From Solanum dulcamara (taxonomy: Eukaryota > Streptophyta > Magnoliopsida > Solanales > Solanaceae), in the NCBI RefSeq assembly GCF_947179165.1, contig NC_077242.1:74381097-74445096 (forward strand): 64,000 nt of DNA. The letters run 5' to 3'. The notes under the pieces are model-generated. The model had not been told where the DNA came from. It was given only the letters and a program-made list of their open reading frames with translations, and made no database searches. Of this stretch, positions 1-10,321 are shown one piece after another. A program made the position numbers and the translations under genes. Within the stretch, counting starts at the first letter, position 1; each line of letters opens with the position of its first letter.

Positions 1-642
1 CACACTCTCCAAATGCAAAGCCCTCACTTTGGTAGGCAGTTGAACACTTTGCATTTTCTACACATGCTCCCTGGAATGTTTGGCTTGCTTCATGACAAAT
101 TTTTGCCTCTGTCATAACAAAAATAATAAAATAAAAGTAAGAATTAATAATATTACAATAAACAAAGGAGAATGATAAATTTAACTAATTCACATTCACG
201 CTGCGTAAGGTTCATATTCTCCATAAATTAAATTTAAAATCCAGAGATCTCATCCATCCCATTATATTCAGTGACGTTAACTTGTGATATAGTTTTTTTT
301 TTTTTTGCTTTTCGGCCCAATAATGTTTCGTATCTATAATGAGACTCAATAAAATCTAGATACACGCAATTTTTTAATTATCAAAGGTCCGAACTCTATA
401 CCTCTGAATAAAGGTGATGGGATCCCAAATAACCCTATCACAACTCCTATTGGTGATTTGCAATATAATTGATTGAGTAATTACTTAAAAAAGGATATAT
501 AAAATTTAATTTTTTTTAGTCTCTTATCATTCTTGATAGATAAAGAAATCCTAAAAAATAAAGAGATGATATACCTGCATTGCCCATGAAAAACATCACA
601 AGAAGAAACACAAACTTTAAACAAAGACAAAGAGGGTGCCAT
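1..642 (-). pseudogene. Defensin copy A, broken and cut by window edge
   Basis: Two-exon plant defensin (gamma-thionin) copy. Exon 1 is 575-642 (ATG at 642), the intron is 109-574 with GT/AG ends, and exon 2 begins at 108 and runs off the window at base 1. The visible part of exon 2 follows the defensin spacing (C-x10-C-x5-C-x3, then EGF and G-x-C). Two lesions are visible. One extra A in the + strand run near 611-615 makes exon 1 68 nt instead of 67 and shifts the signal-peptide frame. The fourth cysteine codon is TAC (Tyr) where copies B-E have Cys, which would break a conserved disulfide. The last cysteines lie outside the window. The call as a defensin relic is secure; whether any product is made is doubtful. 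Confidence 0.88.
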
Positions 643-721
643 CTTCTTCTTTTTTTTGGTTTGTTATTATGTCTTCTAAAGGTATTTTTGATTATGAAAA
701 TTATGAAGCACCATGCTTATC

Positions 722-731
722 TTATATAGAG
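722..731 (-). promoter_or_regulatory. TATA box of defensin copy A
   Basis: On the minus strand this reads CTCTATATAA, 80-89 bp upstream of the ATG at 642. The same box and flanks recur upstream of all five copies, which supports a shared core promoter. Confidence 0.6.
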
Positions 732-1564
732 TTAAGAAATGATTATATTTAATTATATGGATAAGAAATCTTTTTATATTTAATGAGTTTCCATCCCTTT
801 AATTATGATCTGGATACTAATACTATTTAATGAAATTTCTTTCACTTACATACGTATATCTAAAGCTCTTGATGTGCTACTGGGATTTCTTAATAAGGTA
901 TGGCCCAGAGATCTTTCTTCAAATATAATTCTTTCTCAATGGCAATATATATGGTTTAATTTTTTTTTATTTTTAAAAAGTGCAAAATTAATATGTACCG
1001 GTAAGTTTTTAAAAGCCTATATAATATAAACTTAACGAAGAATGGATTTTCACTGTTTAAGTTGATGACATTCATCTCTATTGATTATTTTTCAGACTAC
1101 ACTATTATACTTACAATTACTATAGACATCGTATCTTGTGTTAAAATTACTACTATTACTTTATTTGGTATAGTAATGTTTTGGTCACGTATGGCTTTCC
1201 TGTGAAAACATAGCTTGTTATTTTCCATGCCACTAAATATGTTAGATTCACGGTTTTATGTACAATATAGTTACTGTGAATTATTTTTCATCATTTTATG
1301 ATAGAGTAATAAAACAAATATGTTGAGTTGGATATGAGCAAATAAAAAATAAGTCAAGTGAAAATAAATAAAATATTCGATACACATATATTTGATATAG
1401 ATAAATAATGGGTGAACCAACATATCCACATTCATTGCATCTTAATTATTATGTAATGAAGTAATTACTGTCATGATACCAACATATTTTGTTCTTCTTT
1501 TCCTTAGGGTGTTTTTTTTGTGTATTTTTGTAGAAAATATTTTTCTCTGAAAAATAAATGGCCC

Positions 1565-1850
1565 TGATTCAGAGTTGGGAATCAAATTTTGGATTGAGGT
1601 CACAATTTTGATTTCAAGTCTCAAATCGGGATTGTAAATCAAGGCTCGAATCAAGAGTCGAGTCTTGAATTGATGTGAAGATTTGGGTTTCGAGTTGGTG
1701 TTGGGAGTTGGGTCTTAGGTCGATGTCGGGATTTGGGTCTCAATTTGATATTAGGAGTCAGGCCTCGGGTTTGTGTCAAAATCTTAGTCTCTTGTTGGGG
1801 TCGGGAGTTAGGGTCACGATCGAGAGTTAAGATCGGGGTAAAAAAATTGC
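1565..1850. repeat. G/T-rich degenerate minisatellite
   Basis: Imperfect short repeats of the type GGGTCTCGAGTCGG and GGGAGTTGGGTC. Counterparts lie at 17865-18120 and 21058-21309. They have no coding potential. In the third copy a Copia element is inserted at the end of this array. Confidence 0.65.
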
Positions 1851-1974
1851 TAAGATTGTGTGATTACAATAATGTTTTTTAACTCATTATATAGTGTATT
1901 TATTATCTAAATCATGGTTAGAAATATATTTTGCCATTTTGGTCAATTAACAATTAAATTTTAGTAATTAAATT

Positions 1975-2385
1975 TAGTAAATTTTACCCAAATTTCATAG
2001 TGATTCTTCTCAATTATACTCTATTCCTACTCTCTTAAAAATTATCCGAAATTCCTTCTTTTTAGTGGAATTCGGATACATCACGCACGTCCTGATACAT
2101 CACGTAAAGTGATGTATTTGACCAATTCATCGCGTAAAGTGATGTATCCGAAGTTTTGATACATCACGTAAATGATATATCCGACCGATACATCGCGTAA
2201 AGTGATGTATCTGACGTTCTGATACATCATGTAAAGTGATGTATCCGACCGATATATCGCGTACAATGATGTATCAGAGAATAGGAAAGAATAAGGATTT
2301 TTGTATTTTTTTCAAATGATAAAGAATTTTAGTGAATATGATAAAATAAGTCGTGTATTTCAATAATTTTTCCTTAAATTTAATA
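1975..2385. repeat. Insert bearing a palindromic tandem array
   Basis: About 400 bp absent from the equivalent place in copy C (near 18235-18245). It is bounded by the near-identical direct repeats TTAAATTTAGTAAA (left) and TTAAATTTAATAAA (right), as an insertion would be. Its centre (2081-2275) holds about six units built on GATACATCAC-gtaaa-GTGATGTATC, a 10-bp inverted repeat with a 5-nt loop. No ORF and no clear terminal inverted repeats were seen. A non-autonomous element is likely; the class is unknown. Confidence 0.55.
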
Positions 2386-2547
2386 AATGCCATGTGTCCT
2401 CAATCCAAACAAAAACTTGAAAAAAATCGAGAAGAGAAATGAAAAGAAGCCGGATTCAATCTATATATTTAGTTGAGCCTCATAAAAATACAATGATATT
2501 AAAAAGTAATAAAAAAAATATATGTATTATTGGTTATTGCAGATTAA

Positions 2548-3249
2548 TTAAATGGGAGGACATGGCTTTGTGCAGTAGCATTTGGAGTCAGGACCACACT
2601 CTCCAAATGCAAAGCCCTCACTTTGACAGACACTTGAACACTTTGCATCTAGTCTACATGGTCCCTGGAATGTTTTGCTTGTTTCTTGACAAATGTTTGC
2701 CCCTGTCGTAACAAAAATAATAAAATAAAAGTAAGAATTAATAACATTACAATAAATAAAGGAGAATGATAAATTTAACTAATTCACATTCACGCTGCGT
2801 AAGGTTCATATTCTCCATAAATTAAATTTAAAATCCAGAGATCTCATCCATCCCATTATATTCAGTGACGTTAACTTGTGATATAGTTTTTTTTTGCCTT
2901 TCGGCCCAATAATGTTTCGTATTTATAATGAGACTCAATAAAATCTAGATGCACGCATTTTTTCAATTATCAGAGCCCTGAACTCAATACCTCTAGATAA
3001 AGCTGATGGGATCCCGAATAATTCCATCACAACTCCTGTTGGTGATTTGCAATTTAATTGATTGAGTGATTACTTTAAAAAAGGATATATAAAATTTTAA
3101 TTTTTTTTTTAGTCTCTTATCATTCTTGAATGATAAAGAAAGCCTAAAAAGTAAAGAGATGATATACCTGCATTGCTCATACCTGTATTGCCCATGAAAA
3201 ACAGCACAAGAAGAAACACAACTTTAAACAAAGGCAAAGAGGGTGCCAT
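2548..3249 (-). CDS. Plant defensin, copy B
   Basis: Secreted cysteine-stabilised alpha/beta peptide, predicted antimicrobial (family knowledge). Exon 1 is 3183-3249 (22 codons plus 1 nt), the intron is 2703-3182, and exon 2 is 2548-2702, giving 73 aa. Residues 1-23 are a hydrophobic signal peptide. The mature part starts near Ala24 and has all eight cysteines with spacing C-x10-C-x5-C-x3-C-x9-C-x5-C-x1-C-x3-C, including the EGF and G-E-C gamma-core, and ends CPPI without a C-terminal propeptide. B is the most divergent copy between Cys2 and Cys4 (RLDAK and SSV, against VENAK and STA in copy C). A 15-bp tandem duplication at the exon 1/intron edge gives a second GT donor after 3168, which would add five residues in frame. 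The reading frame is intact. Confidence 0.9.
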
Positions 3250-3330
3250 CTTTTTTTTTTTTGTGTGTGTTGTTATTATCTCTTCTAAAGGTATTTTTGA
3301 TTATGAAAATTATGAACCACCATGCTTATC

Positions 3331-3340
3331 TTATATAGAG
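3331..3340 (-). promoter_or_regulatory. TATA box of defensin copy B
   Basis: Minus-strand CTCTATATAA, 82-91 bp upstream of the ATG at 3249, in the same context as in the other copies. Confidence 0.6.
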
Positions 3341-3639
3341 TTAAGAAATGATTATATTTAATTGTTTGGATAATAAATCTTTTTATATTTAATGGGTGTC
3401 CATCCCTTTAATTATGATCTGGATACTAATACTAGTTAATGAGATTTCTTTCACTTACACACGTATATCTAAAGCCATTAATATGTGCTAGACTCGATTA
3501 AATTCGCGATTTGATAGGGTTGGACTAAAATTTTTGAAGCCCATTTAAGAACAAGACTTTTTGGCGCAACCCGAATAAGCCCGTTGGCTTGTGGAGCTTG
3601 AACAATATGGGTTGGGCAGTCCATGAGCCAATCTTTTTT

Positions 3640-4060
3640 ATAAAAAAACTAGGGAAACTTACATAAATATACAATATTAAAAAAATATTTACCATTTATA
3701 GCAATAAAAAATAATAATTTCACTGAACACTTATAATACATTTATAATACAGTTTTAATACATATTGCAGAGAACTATTTATAAAACATATATAATACAA
3801 ATTTTATAAATGGATAATATATTTATCACATATTTTAATAGACTTATAATACATTATGTTAGTTTTTTACTACACAAACATAATATATATTTTAAAACAC
3901 TTATAATACATTTATATTGTATGCATAATTCACTTTTAATACAAGTGTAGATTTATCATAATATTGCTATATATTGCTATAAATAGTAATAAATAAAAAA
4001 TATCGCTAAAATCAGTAATTAATTTTTAAAAAACACTCAATCAAGTATTTTTTCTAAAAA
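3640..4060. repeat. AT-rich insert with TTATAATACAT repeats
   Basis: Relative to the paralogous spacer at 19495-19515, about 400 bp is inserted here between the GCCCATGAGCCA block and the CTATAAATAAGTAAATAAC block. It is very AT-rich and repeats TTATAATACATT-like words several times between 3735 and 3930. No ORF or terminal repeats were seen. It is probably a small non-autonomous transposon. Confidence 0.45.
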
Positions 4061-4199
4061 ACTATAAATAAGTAAATAACAAGAGTAATTCAAACTTAAA
4101 AGTATATTTAAGCCATCATATATAAATCTTTTTATATTTAACGAACCATACACCTTAGACGTGGAGCCAACTGAGTGTTCGTTGATAGCCCTTCAACCG

Positions 4200-4575
4200 G
4201 ACAGCTTTTGGGATCTTGTCCAAATACAAGCAGAACTCTTCGGAGCTTATTAATCGAGTGGTGGAATTTCAAGAACAAAAACTCTGTGGCTGCATATATC
4301 CTCAAAATTATGCCATCCCTAGTGATATAAGAGCTATGGAGGTCCAGGTGCTGCTCCAAATATAAGCCCTCTATCAGCAGATCTAACATTCTAATCACAT
4401 GCAACATCTGTCAACTTGTCAAAACTAGATTCAAAAGCACCCCAAGTAAAAGTTTAGAAGATGTTTGTTTGATATTTCATAAAAATATGATTGAGAAAAT
4501 TGCCAGAGTGGTCAAGTGGATCAAACCCTCTCCTATATTTCTTAAATTAAACACCGATAAATCCTATATTAATGG
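4200..4575 (+). pseudogene. LINE-like ORF fragment, 5' part
   Basis: Plus-strand reading with the RT-to-RNase H linker typical of plant LINE ORF2 proteins: a W-W-N-F-K-N-K-N-S-V-A-A-Y stretch near 4250-4290, then an in-frame stop near 4325. From the ATG at 4487 the frame is open into the start of an RNase H domain (catalytic Asp in L-N-T-D). It is cut after 4575 by the Copia element and continues in frame at 11311. A second, shorter copy is at 19780-20395. Confidence 0.7.
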
Positions 4576-5561
4576 TGTTAGAAAACTGTATTGAAAAATA
4601 TTAAACAGTAACAGAAACTTCTGAAAATAATAAAAAACAGAATCTGGAAATTTAATGCAAGAACAAAATCGAGCCCACTGATTACACAGTGTGTCCTTAA
4701 GGAAATTATTCCCCTCAAAGTACCCGAGGTATTGGAATCTTTCCTCCCAGGATAGAACGATTTACTCACCAAAGTAGAGGTACTGCAAATCTTTGATGAC
4801 AGCGAACCACTTGAAGGATGTATATCACACGATTTTAGGAAGTGCAGAAAGAAGAAGAAGAAGGTGGTATGTTCAGAATTTTCGTATGGAACATTCTGAA
4901 GATTTTACAGATATATATAGACTGTTTATACCTTTTCAGAAAAGGCACCTGTTGGGAAAAGGTTTGCCTGTTGAGGAGGTTTGCAACTTTTCGGACAAGG
5001 TTGCAACCATTCAAAAATCCGTTGGAAAAAACGGAGGGAAATTTTAAATTAATCCGGGAAGAAACGGGTCGCGGGTCAGGATTTTTTTTTTCCACTTAAT
5101 TAATTAATTAAATAAATAATATTAATTAATTAAAAATTTAAAGAAAATTTGGTCCAAAAAGATTATCAATCAATCATATCAATTGACCAAATCCAAATCC
5201 AAATCCAAATCCAAATCCGAATCCGAATCCGAATCCGAATCCGAATCCGAATCCGAATCCGAAGCCGAAGCCGAAGCCGAAGCCGAAGCCGAAGCTGAAG
5301 CCGAAGCCGAAGCCGTAGCCAAAGCCGAAGCCGAAGCCGAGCCGAGCCGAGCGAGCGACGACGACGACGGCGCGAGGGGAGACCCTCTTCTTGACCCTTT
5401 AGCAACATGAAGGAGTGCTTCTATTTTTAAATAGAAGACTTTTCATTTCCACCACCTATGTGGGACCAAAGCTTATTTAATAAAATAAGAGAGAACATAT
5501 CATTTCCTCTCCACTTCTTTTTCCCTCAATTTTCCATTCAACCTATCAATTAAACCCAACA
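4576..5561 (-). repeat. 3' LTR of Copia 4576-11305
   Basis: 986-bp LTR, nearly identical to 10322-11305. In sense orientation a TATA-like, palindromic CTATTTAAAAATAG box lies near 5418-5437, followed downstream by the GC-rich hexanucleotide array. This places the array in the transcribed part of the LTR. Confidence 0.94.
5189..5350. repeat. Graded hexanucleotide array in LTR
   Basis: Head-to-tail hexamers changing in blocks along the + strand: AAATCC, then GAATCC, then GAAGCC, then CGAGC-rich units and a GAC run. Open frames across it give only Lys-Ser, Glu-Ser, Glu-Ala or Arg-Ile dipeptide runs, so it is a microsatellite, not a gene. Confidence 0.9.
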
Positions 5562-6147
5562 ATCCCCCACATGAATGGGGAATGTCTACAAGATAAAGGA
5601 ATGCACGGATAAGTGTGTGATATACAAGCGAAGATTAATTGCATCTGGATAAGTAGGTTTTCCTTTGAACTTTCCATAGTGAACTTATATAGGATATACT
5701 CGATCAATCGGTAGATGCGATATCTTTGAACCGTCGAACTTTGTTGTATAACTAGACAACATAAGTCACACAATCAATCATCAACCATCTATGGTTATCA
5801 CGGTTGTGTTCGTTTCAGCCATGAACACCGCCTGGTTTCGTGAATGCATAGAGAATGGGCCTTTACTGTTATTCCCCTTGAAGCGGCTTATACTTCACAT
5901 TCACATAGGTGATTTCTAAACGTGTAGTCCTATAGACACACTATCTAGTCATTTTCCGTCAGATTTAGATAATCATTAAAAAAACCTTTAAAGCTTTATT
6001 AACTCATTAAAAAGCCTTAAGGTTTTATCCTTTGTTTCGGAACATTGTCATTATCACGAGAATGGGTTGAGTTATTTGACAATGTTGAACCGTCAATCAT
6101 AACTTTGTTTGATCTCTTTGAACCTAGTTCTTGGGATCTCCAGTCTA

Positions 6148-9100
6148 CTAGGTAGAGTTACCGCCATGTTGACTTGTCCTAGGCCTTAACCCCATTCCCC
6201 TCGATGATCTTTCAACAGCCTCTCTAGATAAGCCTTTTGTTAGTGGATCCGATATATTATCTCTTGACTTTACGTAGTCAATAGTGATAACACCACTAGA
6301 GAGTAGTTGTCTAACAGTATTGTGTCGCCGTCGAATGTGACGCGATTTTCCATTATACATAACATTTCCTGCCCTTCCTATTGTCGCTTGGCTATCACAA
6401 TGTATACATATGGGTGCCAAAGGTTTGGGCCAAAATGGAATATCTTCCAAAAAATTTCGAAGCCATTCAGCTTCTTCACCAGCCTTGTCTAAAGCTATAA
6501 ATTCAGACTCCATTGTAGAGCGGGCAATGCATGTCTGTTTTGATGATTTCCAAGACACTGCTCCTCCACCAACGGTGAAAACATATCCACTTGTGGATTT
6601 AACTTCAGATGATCCGGTGATCCAGTTTGCATCACTATATCCCTCAATTACTGCGGGATATTTATTATAATGCAAAGCATAGTTTTGGGTGTGTTTCAAA
6701 TACCCCAAGACTCGTTTCATTGCCATCCAATGAGTTTGATTAGGATTATTCGTGAATCGACTCAACTTGCTAATAGCACATGCTATATCTGGTCGTGTAC
6801 AATTCATAATATACATCAAACTTCCCAAAACTCGTGCATAGTCCAATTGTGAGTCACTTTTACCTTCATTCTTTTGAAGTGCAAAACTTACATCAATTGG
6901 AGTTTTTGCAATATTGAAATTTAAATATTTAAACTTATCAAGTATATTTTTAATATAATGTGACTGTGATAATGCTAGACCTTGTGGAGTTTTATGGATC
7001 CTAATTCCTAAGATTAAGTCAGCAACCCCTAAGTCTTTCATGTCAAATTTGCTAGCAAGCATACGCTTCGTAGCATTTACATTGGCAATGTCTTTACTCA
7101 TTATCAACATGTCATCAACATATAAACAAACAATGACTTCATGATTTGGAGTATTTTTAATGTAAACACATTTGTCACACTCATTAATCTTAAATCCATT
7201 TGCCAACATAGTTTGGTCAAATTTTGCATGCCATTGTTTAGGTGCTTGTTTAAGTCCATAAAGTGACTTAACAAGTTTGCACACTTTCCTTTCTTTACCT
7301 GGAACTACGAAACCCTCAGGTTGTTTCATATAAATTTCTTCCTCCAATTCTCCATTTAAGAAAGCTGTCTTAACATCCATTTGATGAATTTCAAGACCAT
7401 ATACAGCTGCAAGTGCCACTAACACCCGAATAGATGTTATTCTTGTTACCGGCGAGTATGTGTCAAAGTAATCAAGACCTTCTTTTTGTCTATAACCTTT
7501 GACCACAAGTCTTGCCTTATATTTATCAATAGTGCCATCAGCTTTCATTTTCCTTTTAAATATCCATTTTGATCCTAAAGGTTTATTTCCAGGAGGAAGA
7601 TCAACCAATTCCCATGTATGGTTATTCAAAATTGATTGAATCTCACTATTGATTGCCTCTTTCCAAAATGCTGAATCAGAAGAAGACATTGCAGCTTTAA
7701 ATGTTTGAGGCTCATTTTCAAGCAAGAATGTCATAAAATATGGTCCAAAAGAAGTAGATATCTTTTGACGTTTGCTACGCCTTGGATCCTCTTCGATTGG
7801 TTTACTTCCCTCTTGAACTTCTCTTGGTCGTTTAGATCTTTCACTTGAGGATTCACTTTTAGTTTTATACGGATAAATATTTTCAAAAAATTCAGCATTA
7901 TCTGATTCAATTACCGTATTAACATTAATTTCAGGATTGTCCGATCTGTGAACCAAAAATCGACAAGCTTTGCTGTTTGTAGCATAGCCAATAAAAACAC
8001 AATCCACGGTCTTTGGTCGAATTTTTACCCTTTTGGGCAAAGGAACTTGGACCTTTGCTAAACACCCCCACACTTTGAAATATTTCAAGTTGGGTTTTCT
8101 TCCTTTCCATAGTTCATATGGAATAGTTTGTGTTTTGCTGTGGGGTACTCTGTTGAGTATTCGATTAGCTGTAAGGATAGCTTCCCCCCACAAGTTCTGC
8201 GGTAAACCGGAACTTATTAACAAAGCATTCATCATTTCTTTTAATGTTCGGTTTTTCCTTTCCGCAACTCCATTTGATTGAGGTGTGTAGGGGGCAGTAG
8301 TTTGATGAATAATTCCATATTCTAAACATATCTTTTCAAAAGGAGATTCGTATTCTCCACCCCTATCACTTCTAATCATTTTTATCTTTTTATTCAATTG
8401 ATTTTCTACTTCGTTCTTGTATTGCTTAAATGCATCAATTACTTCATCCTTACTATTAAGCAAATATACATAACAATATCGAGTGCAATCGTCAATAAAA
8501 GTTATAAAATACTTCTTTCCACCACGAGTTGGTGTAGACTTCATATCACAAATGTCTGTGTGAATCAATTCTAAGGGACTAAAATTCCTTTCAATAGATT
8601 TATAAGGATGCTTAGCATACTTAGATTCAACACATACTTGACATTTTGATTTATTGCAATCAAAGTTAGGCAATATATTTAAATTAATCAGTTTTCGCAA
8701 GGTTTTATGATTGACATGTCCTAAACGTGAATGCCATAAATTATTTGACTCAAGTAAGTAAGAAGAAGCTTGAACTTTATTATCATCAACAACCATTACA
8801 TTTAGTTTGAAAAGACCCTCAGTGAGGTAGCCTTTTCCTAGATACATTTCATTCTTACTGACAACTACTTTGTCTGAAACTAGAACACACTTGAATCCAT
8901 TCTTGATAAGAAGGCCGGCAGACACCAAATTCTTTCGCATTTCTGGAACATGATACACTTTGTTCAGCGTCACCACCTTGCCGGATGTCATTTTCAGAAA
9001 TACTCTCCCATATCCTTCAATCTTTGTAGTTGCAGAATTTCCCATATAGATCGTCGCATCAGGTGCTGCAGGGGAATAAGTAGAGAAGGCTTCTCGGACT

Positions 9101-10068
9101 GCACACACATGCGAAGTAGCTCCCGAATCAAGCCACCATTCTTTGGGATTACCTACTAGGTTGAATTCTGATAGCATTGCACACAAATCATCGATACCTT
9201 CTTTATTTTCCACCATATTGGCTTGTCCCTTTCTCTTGTCCTTTTTCGAAAGATGACAATCTGGAGCTTTGTGTCCAACTTTCCCACAATTATAACAATT
9301 GCCTTTGAACTTTTTCTTGTTTTGCTCCTGATTCTTTCCAAAAGGTTGCTTCCTTTTCTTATTCTTTGGAGCAGCATCTTCAACGATGTTCGCTCCCATA
9401 ATTGTTGAATTTCCACGCGACTTCTTTTCTGCTGTTTTGTTATCTTCCTCAATCTTGAGACGAATCACAAGATCTTCCAACTTCATTTCCTTGCGCTTGT
9501 GCTTTAGATAATTTTTGAAATCTCTCCACGAAGGAGGCAACTTTTCTATCATCGCAGCCACTTGAAATGCTTCATTAACTACCATGCCTTCAGCAATAAG
9601 GTCATGAAAAATAAGTTGCAGTTCTTGAACCTGGGTTCCAACAGTCCTGCTATCTATCATTTTATATTCTAGGAACTTAGCAACCACAAATTTTTTCAAG
9701 CATGCGTCTTCAGTTTTGTACTTCTTCTCAAGTGCATCCCACAATTCTTTAGAAGTTTTTACAGCACTGTAGACATTATACAAATCATCATCCAAAGCAC
9801 TTAGGATATAACCCTTGCATAGAAAATCTGCATGTGTCCATGCCTCAGTAATCATAAACTTTTCATTGGCCGGCATATCAGCAGCGGGCACAGGAGGGTC
9901 TTCATTGGTGAACTTCTGCATACCAAGAGTGGTAAGCCAAAAGAACACCCTTTGCTTCCATCCTTTGAAATTAGCTCCAGAAAATTTTCCTGGTTTTTCT
10001 GCCGGTGGCACAGAAGTGCGGCTTGTTGCAGCAACAGTCGCAGAAGTAGTAGCAGTATCACTTGTCAT
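6148..10068 (-). CDS. Copia gag-pol polyprotein, intact (1306 aa)
   Basis: Single uninterrupted polyprotein of a Ty1/copia element. Domains in order: UBN2-type Gag (about residues 25-230); CCHC zinc knuckle C-x2-C-x4-H-x4-C at 258-271; aspartic protease motif DSGATSH at 314-320; integrase with an HHCC zinc finger (about 450-490) and a D,D-35-E core, including SDRGGEYES and AERKNR; reverse transcriptase with YVDDM near residue 1050; RNase H with the SDANW and ESEF motifs near the C-terminus. The Gag-IN-RT-RH order defines copia. There is no env-like ORF, frameshift or stop. ATG at 10068 is the first Met of the frame, about 250 bp inside the 5' LTR. Expected to act in cytoplasmic virus-like particles and the nucleus. 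With the near-identical LTRs, this is the one candidate for autonomous activity in the window. Confidence 0.96.
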   Translation of the reverse strand: MTSDTATTSATVAATSRTSVPPAEKPGKFSGANFKGWKQRVFFWLTTLGMQKFTNEDPPVPAADMPANEKFMITEAWTHADFLCKGYILSALDDDLYNVYSAVKTSKELWDALEKKYKTEDACLKKFVVAKFLEYKMIDSRTVGTQVQELQLIFHDLIAEGMVVNEAFQVAAMIEKLPPSWRDFKNYLKHKRKEMKLEDLVIRLKIEEDNKTAEKKSRGNSTIMGANIVEDAAPKNKKRKQPFGKNQEQNKKKFKGNCYNCGKVGHKAPDCHLSKKDKRKGQANMVENKEGIDDLCAMLSEFNLVGNPKEWWLDSGATSHVCAVREAFSTYSPAAPDATIYMGNSATTKIEGYGRVFLKMTSGKVVTLNKVYHVPEMRKNLVSAGLLIKNGFKCVLVSDKVVVSKNEMYLGKGYLTEGLFKLNVMVVDDNKVQASSYLLESNNLWHSRLGHVNHKTLRKLINLNILPNFDCNKSKCQVCVESKYAKHPYKSIERNFSPLELIHTDICDMKSTPTRGGKKYFITFIDDCTRYCYVYLLNSKDEVIDAFKQYKNEVENQLNKKIKMIRSDRGGEYESPFEKICLEYGIIHQTTAPYTPQSNGVAERKNRTLKEMMNALLISSGLPQNLWGEAILTANRILNRVPHSKTQTIPYELWKGRKPNLKYFKVWGCLAKVQVPLPKRVKIRPKTVDCVFIGYATNSKACRFLVHRSDNPEINVNTVIESDNAEFFENIYPYKTKSESSSERSKRPREVQEGSKPIEEDPRRSKRQKISTSFGPYFMTFLLENEPQTFKAAMSSSDSAFWKEAINSEIQSILNNHTWELVDLPPGNKPLGSKWIFKRKMKADGTIDKYKARLVVKGYRQKEGLDYFDTYSPVTRITSIRVLVALAAVYGLEIHQMDVKTAFLNGELEEEIYMKQPEGFVVPGKERKVCKLVKSLYGLKQAPKQWHAKFDQTMLANGFKINECDKCVYIKNTPNHEVIVCLYVDDMLIMSKDIANVNATKRMLASKFDMKDLGVADLILGIRIHKTPQGLALSQSHYIKNILDKFKYLNFNIAKTPIDVSFALQKNEGKSDSQLDYARVLGSLMYIMNCTRPDIACAISKLSRFTNNPNQTHWMAMKRVLGYLKHTQNYALHYNKYPAVIEGYSDANWITGSSEVKSTSGYVFTVGGGAVSWKSSKQTCIARSTMESEFIALDKAGEEAEWLRNFLEDIPFWPKPLAPICIHCDSQATIGRAGNVMYNGKSRHIRRRHNTVRQLLSSGVITIDYVKSRDNISDPLTKGLSREAVERSSRGMGLRPRTSQHGGNST

Positions 10069-10321
10069 TTCTTTTCACTGTCAAAATAGACAAACTGTCT
10101 TAATATTTCAGAATATCAGACCTTTTACAAAAACAACGACGAAGTTTTTATACTCTTCAAATCGTTGTACAAGTATGAGCTTTAATATTCCAATGAAGTT
10201 TTTATACTCTTCAAATCAGAATATTTATTTCATACGGAGTAGAAAACCACACAGGTTTTAGTCTGCAAAGACAGAATACAATTTGGTTAGAAAACAATAA
10301 TAATAGTAATTTCCTTAAGAA

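Larger units (their letters stand above)
885..2440. repeat. Duplicated spacer segment (unit A/B)
   Basis: Non-coding segment that recurs at 16990-18403 and 20396-21309 (continuing at 33714-34007), in each case on the 3' side of a defensin gene. Shared landmarks run in order from the block near 900-960, through the block near 1190-1250, to the A/T-rich tail beside exon 2. It starts with a short piece of the LINE fragment's 3' end (about 870-905). I see no gene in it. It is longer than the others because of an insert at about 1975-2385. Confidence 0.75.

Noticed and set aside
2081..2275. CRISPR-like palindromic repeat array
   Set aside because: Repeats are palindromic and regular, but there are no unique spacers or cas genes, and the setting is plant nuclear DNA. 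Better explained as a transposon-internal or simple tandem array.
2439..2711. Plus-strand open frame across the defensin exon (also 18349-18567)
   Set aside because: Antisense shadow of defensin exon 2. The minus strand has the cysteine pattern, splice sites and TATA box.
4138..4407. 89-codon minus-strand frame
   Set aside because: Antisense to the LINE-like RT/RNase H linker, which explains the sequence on the plus strand.
5166..5410. Repetitive Lys-Ser/Glu-Ala or Arg-Ile protein frames
   Set aside because: Open on both strands only because a hexamer has no stop in those frames. They lie in an LTR and recur in the other LTR at 10893-11154.
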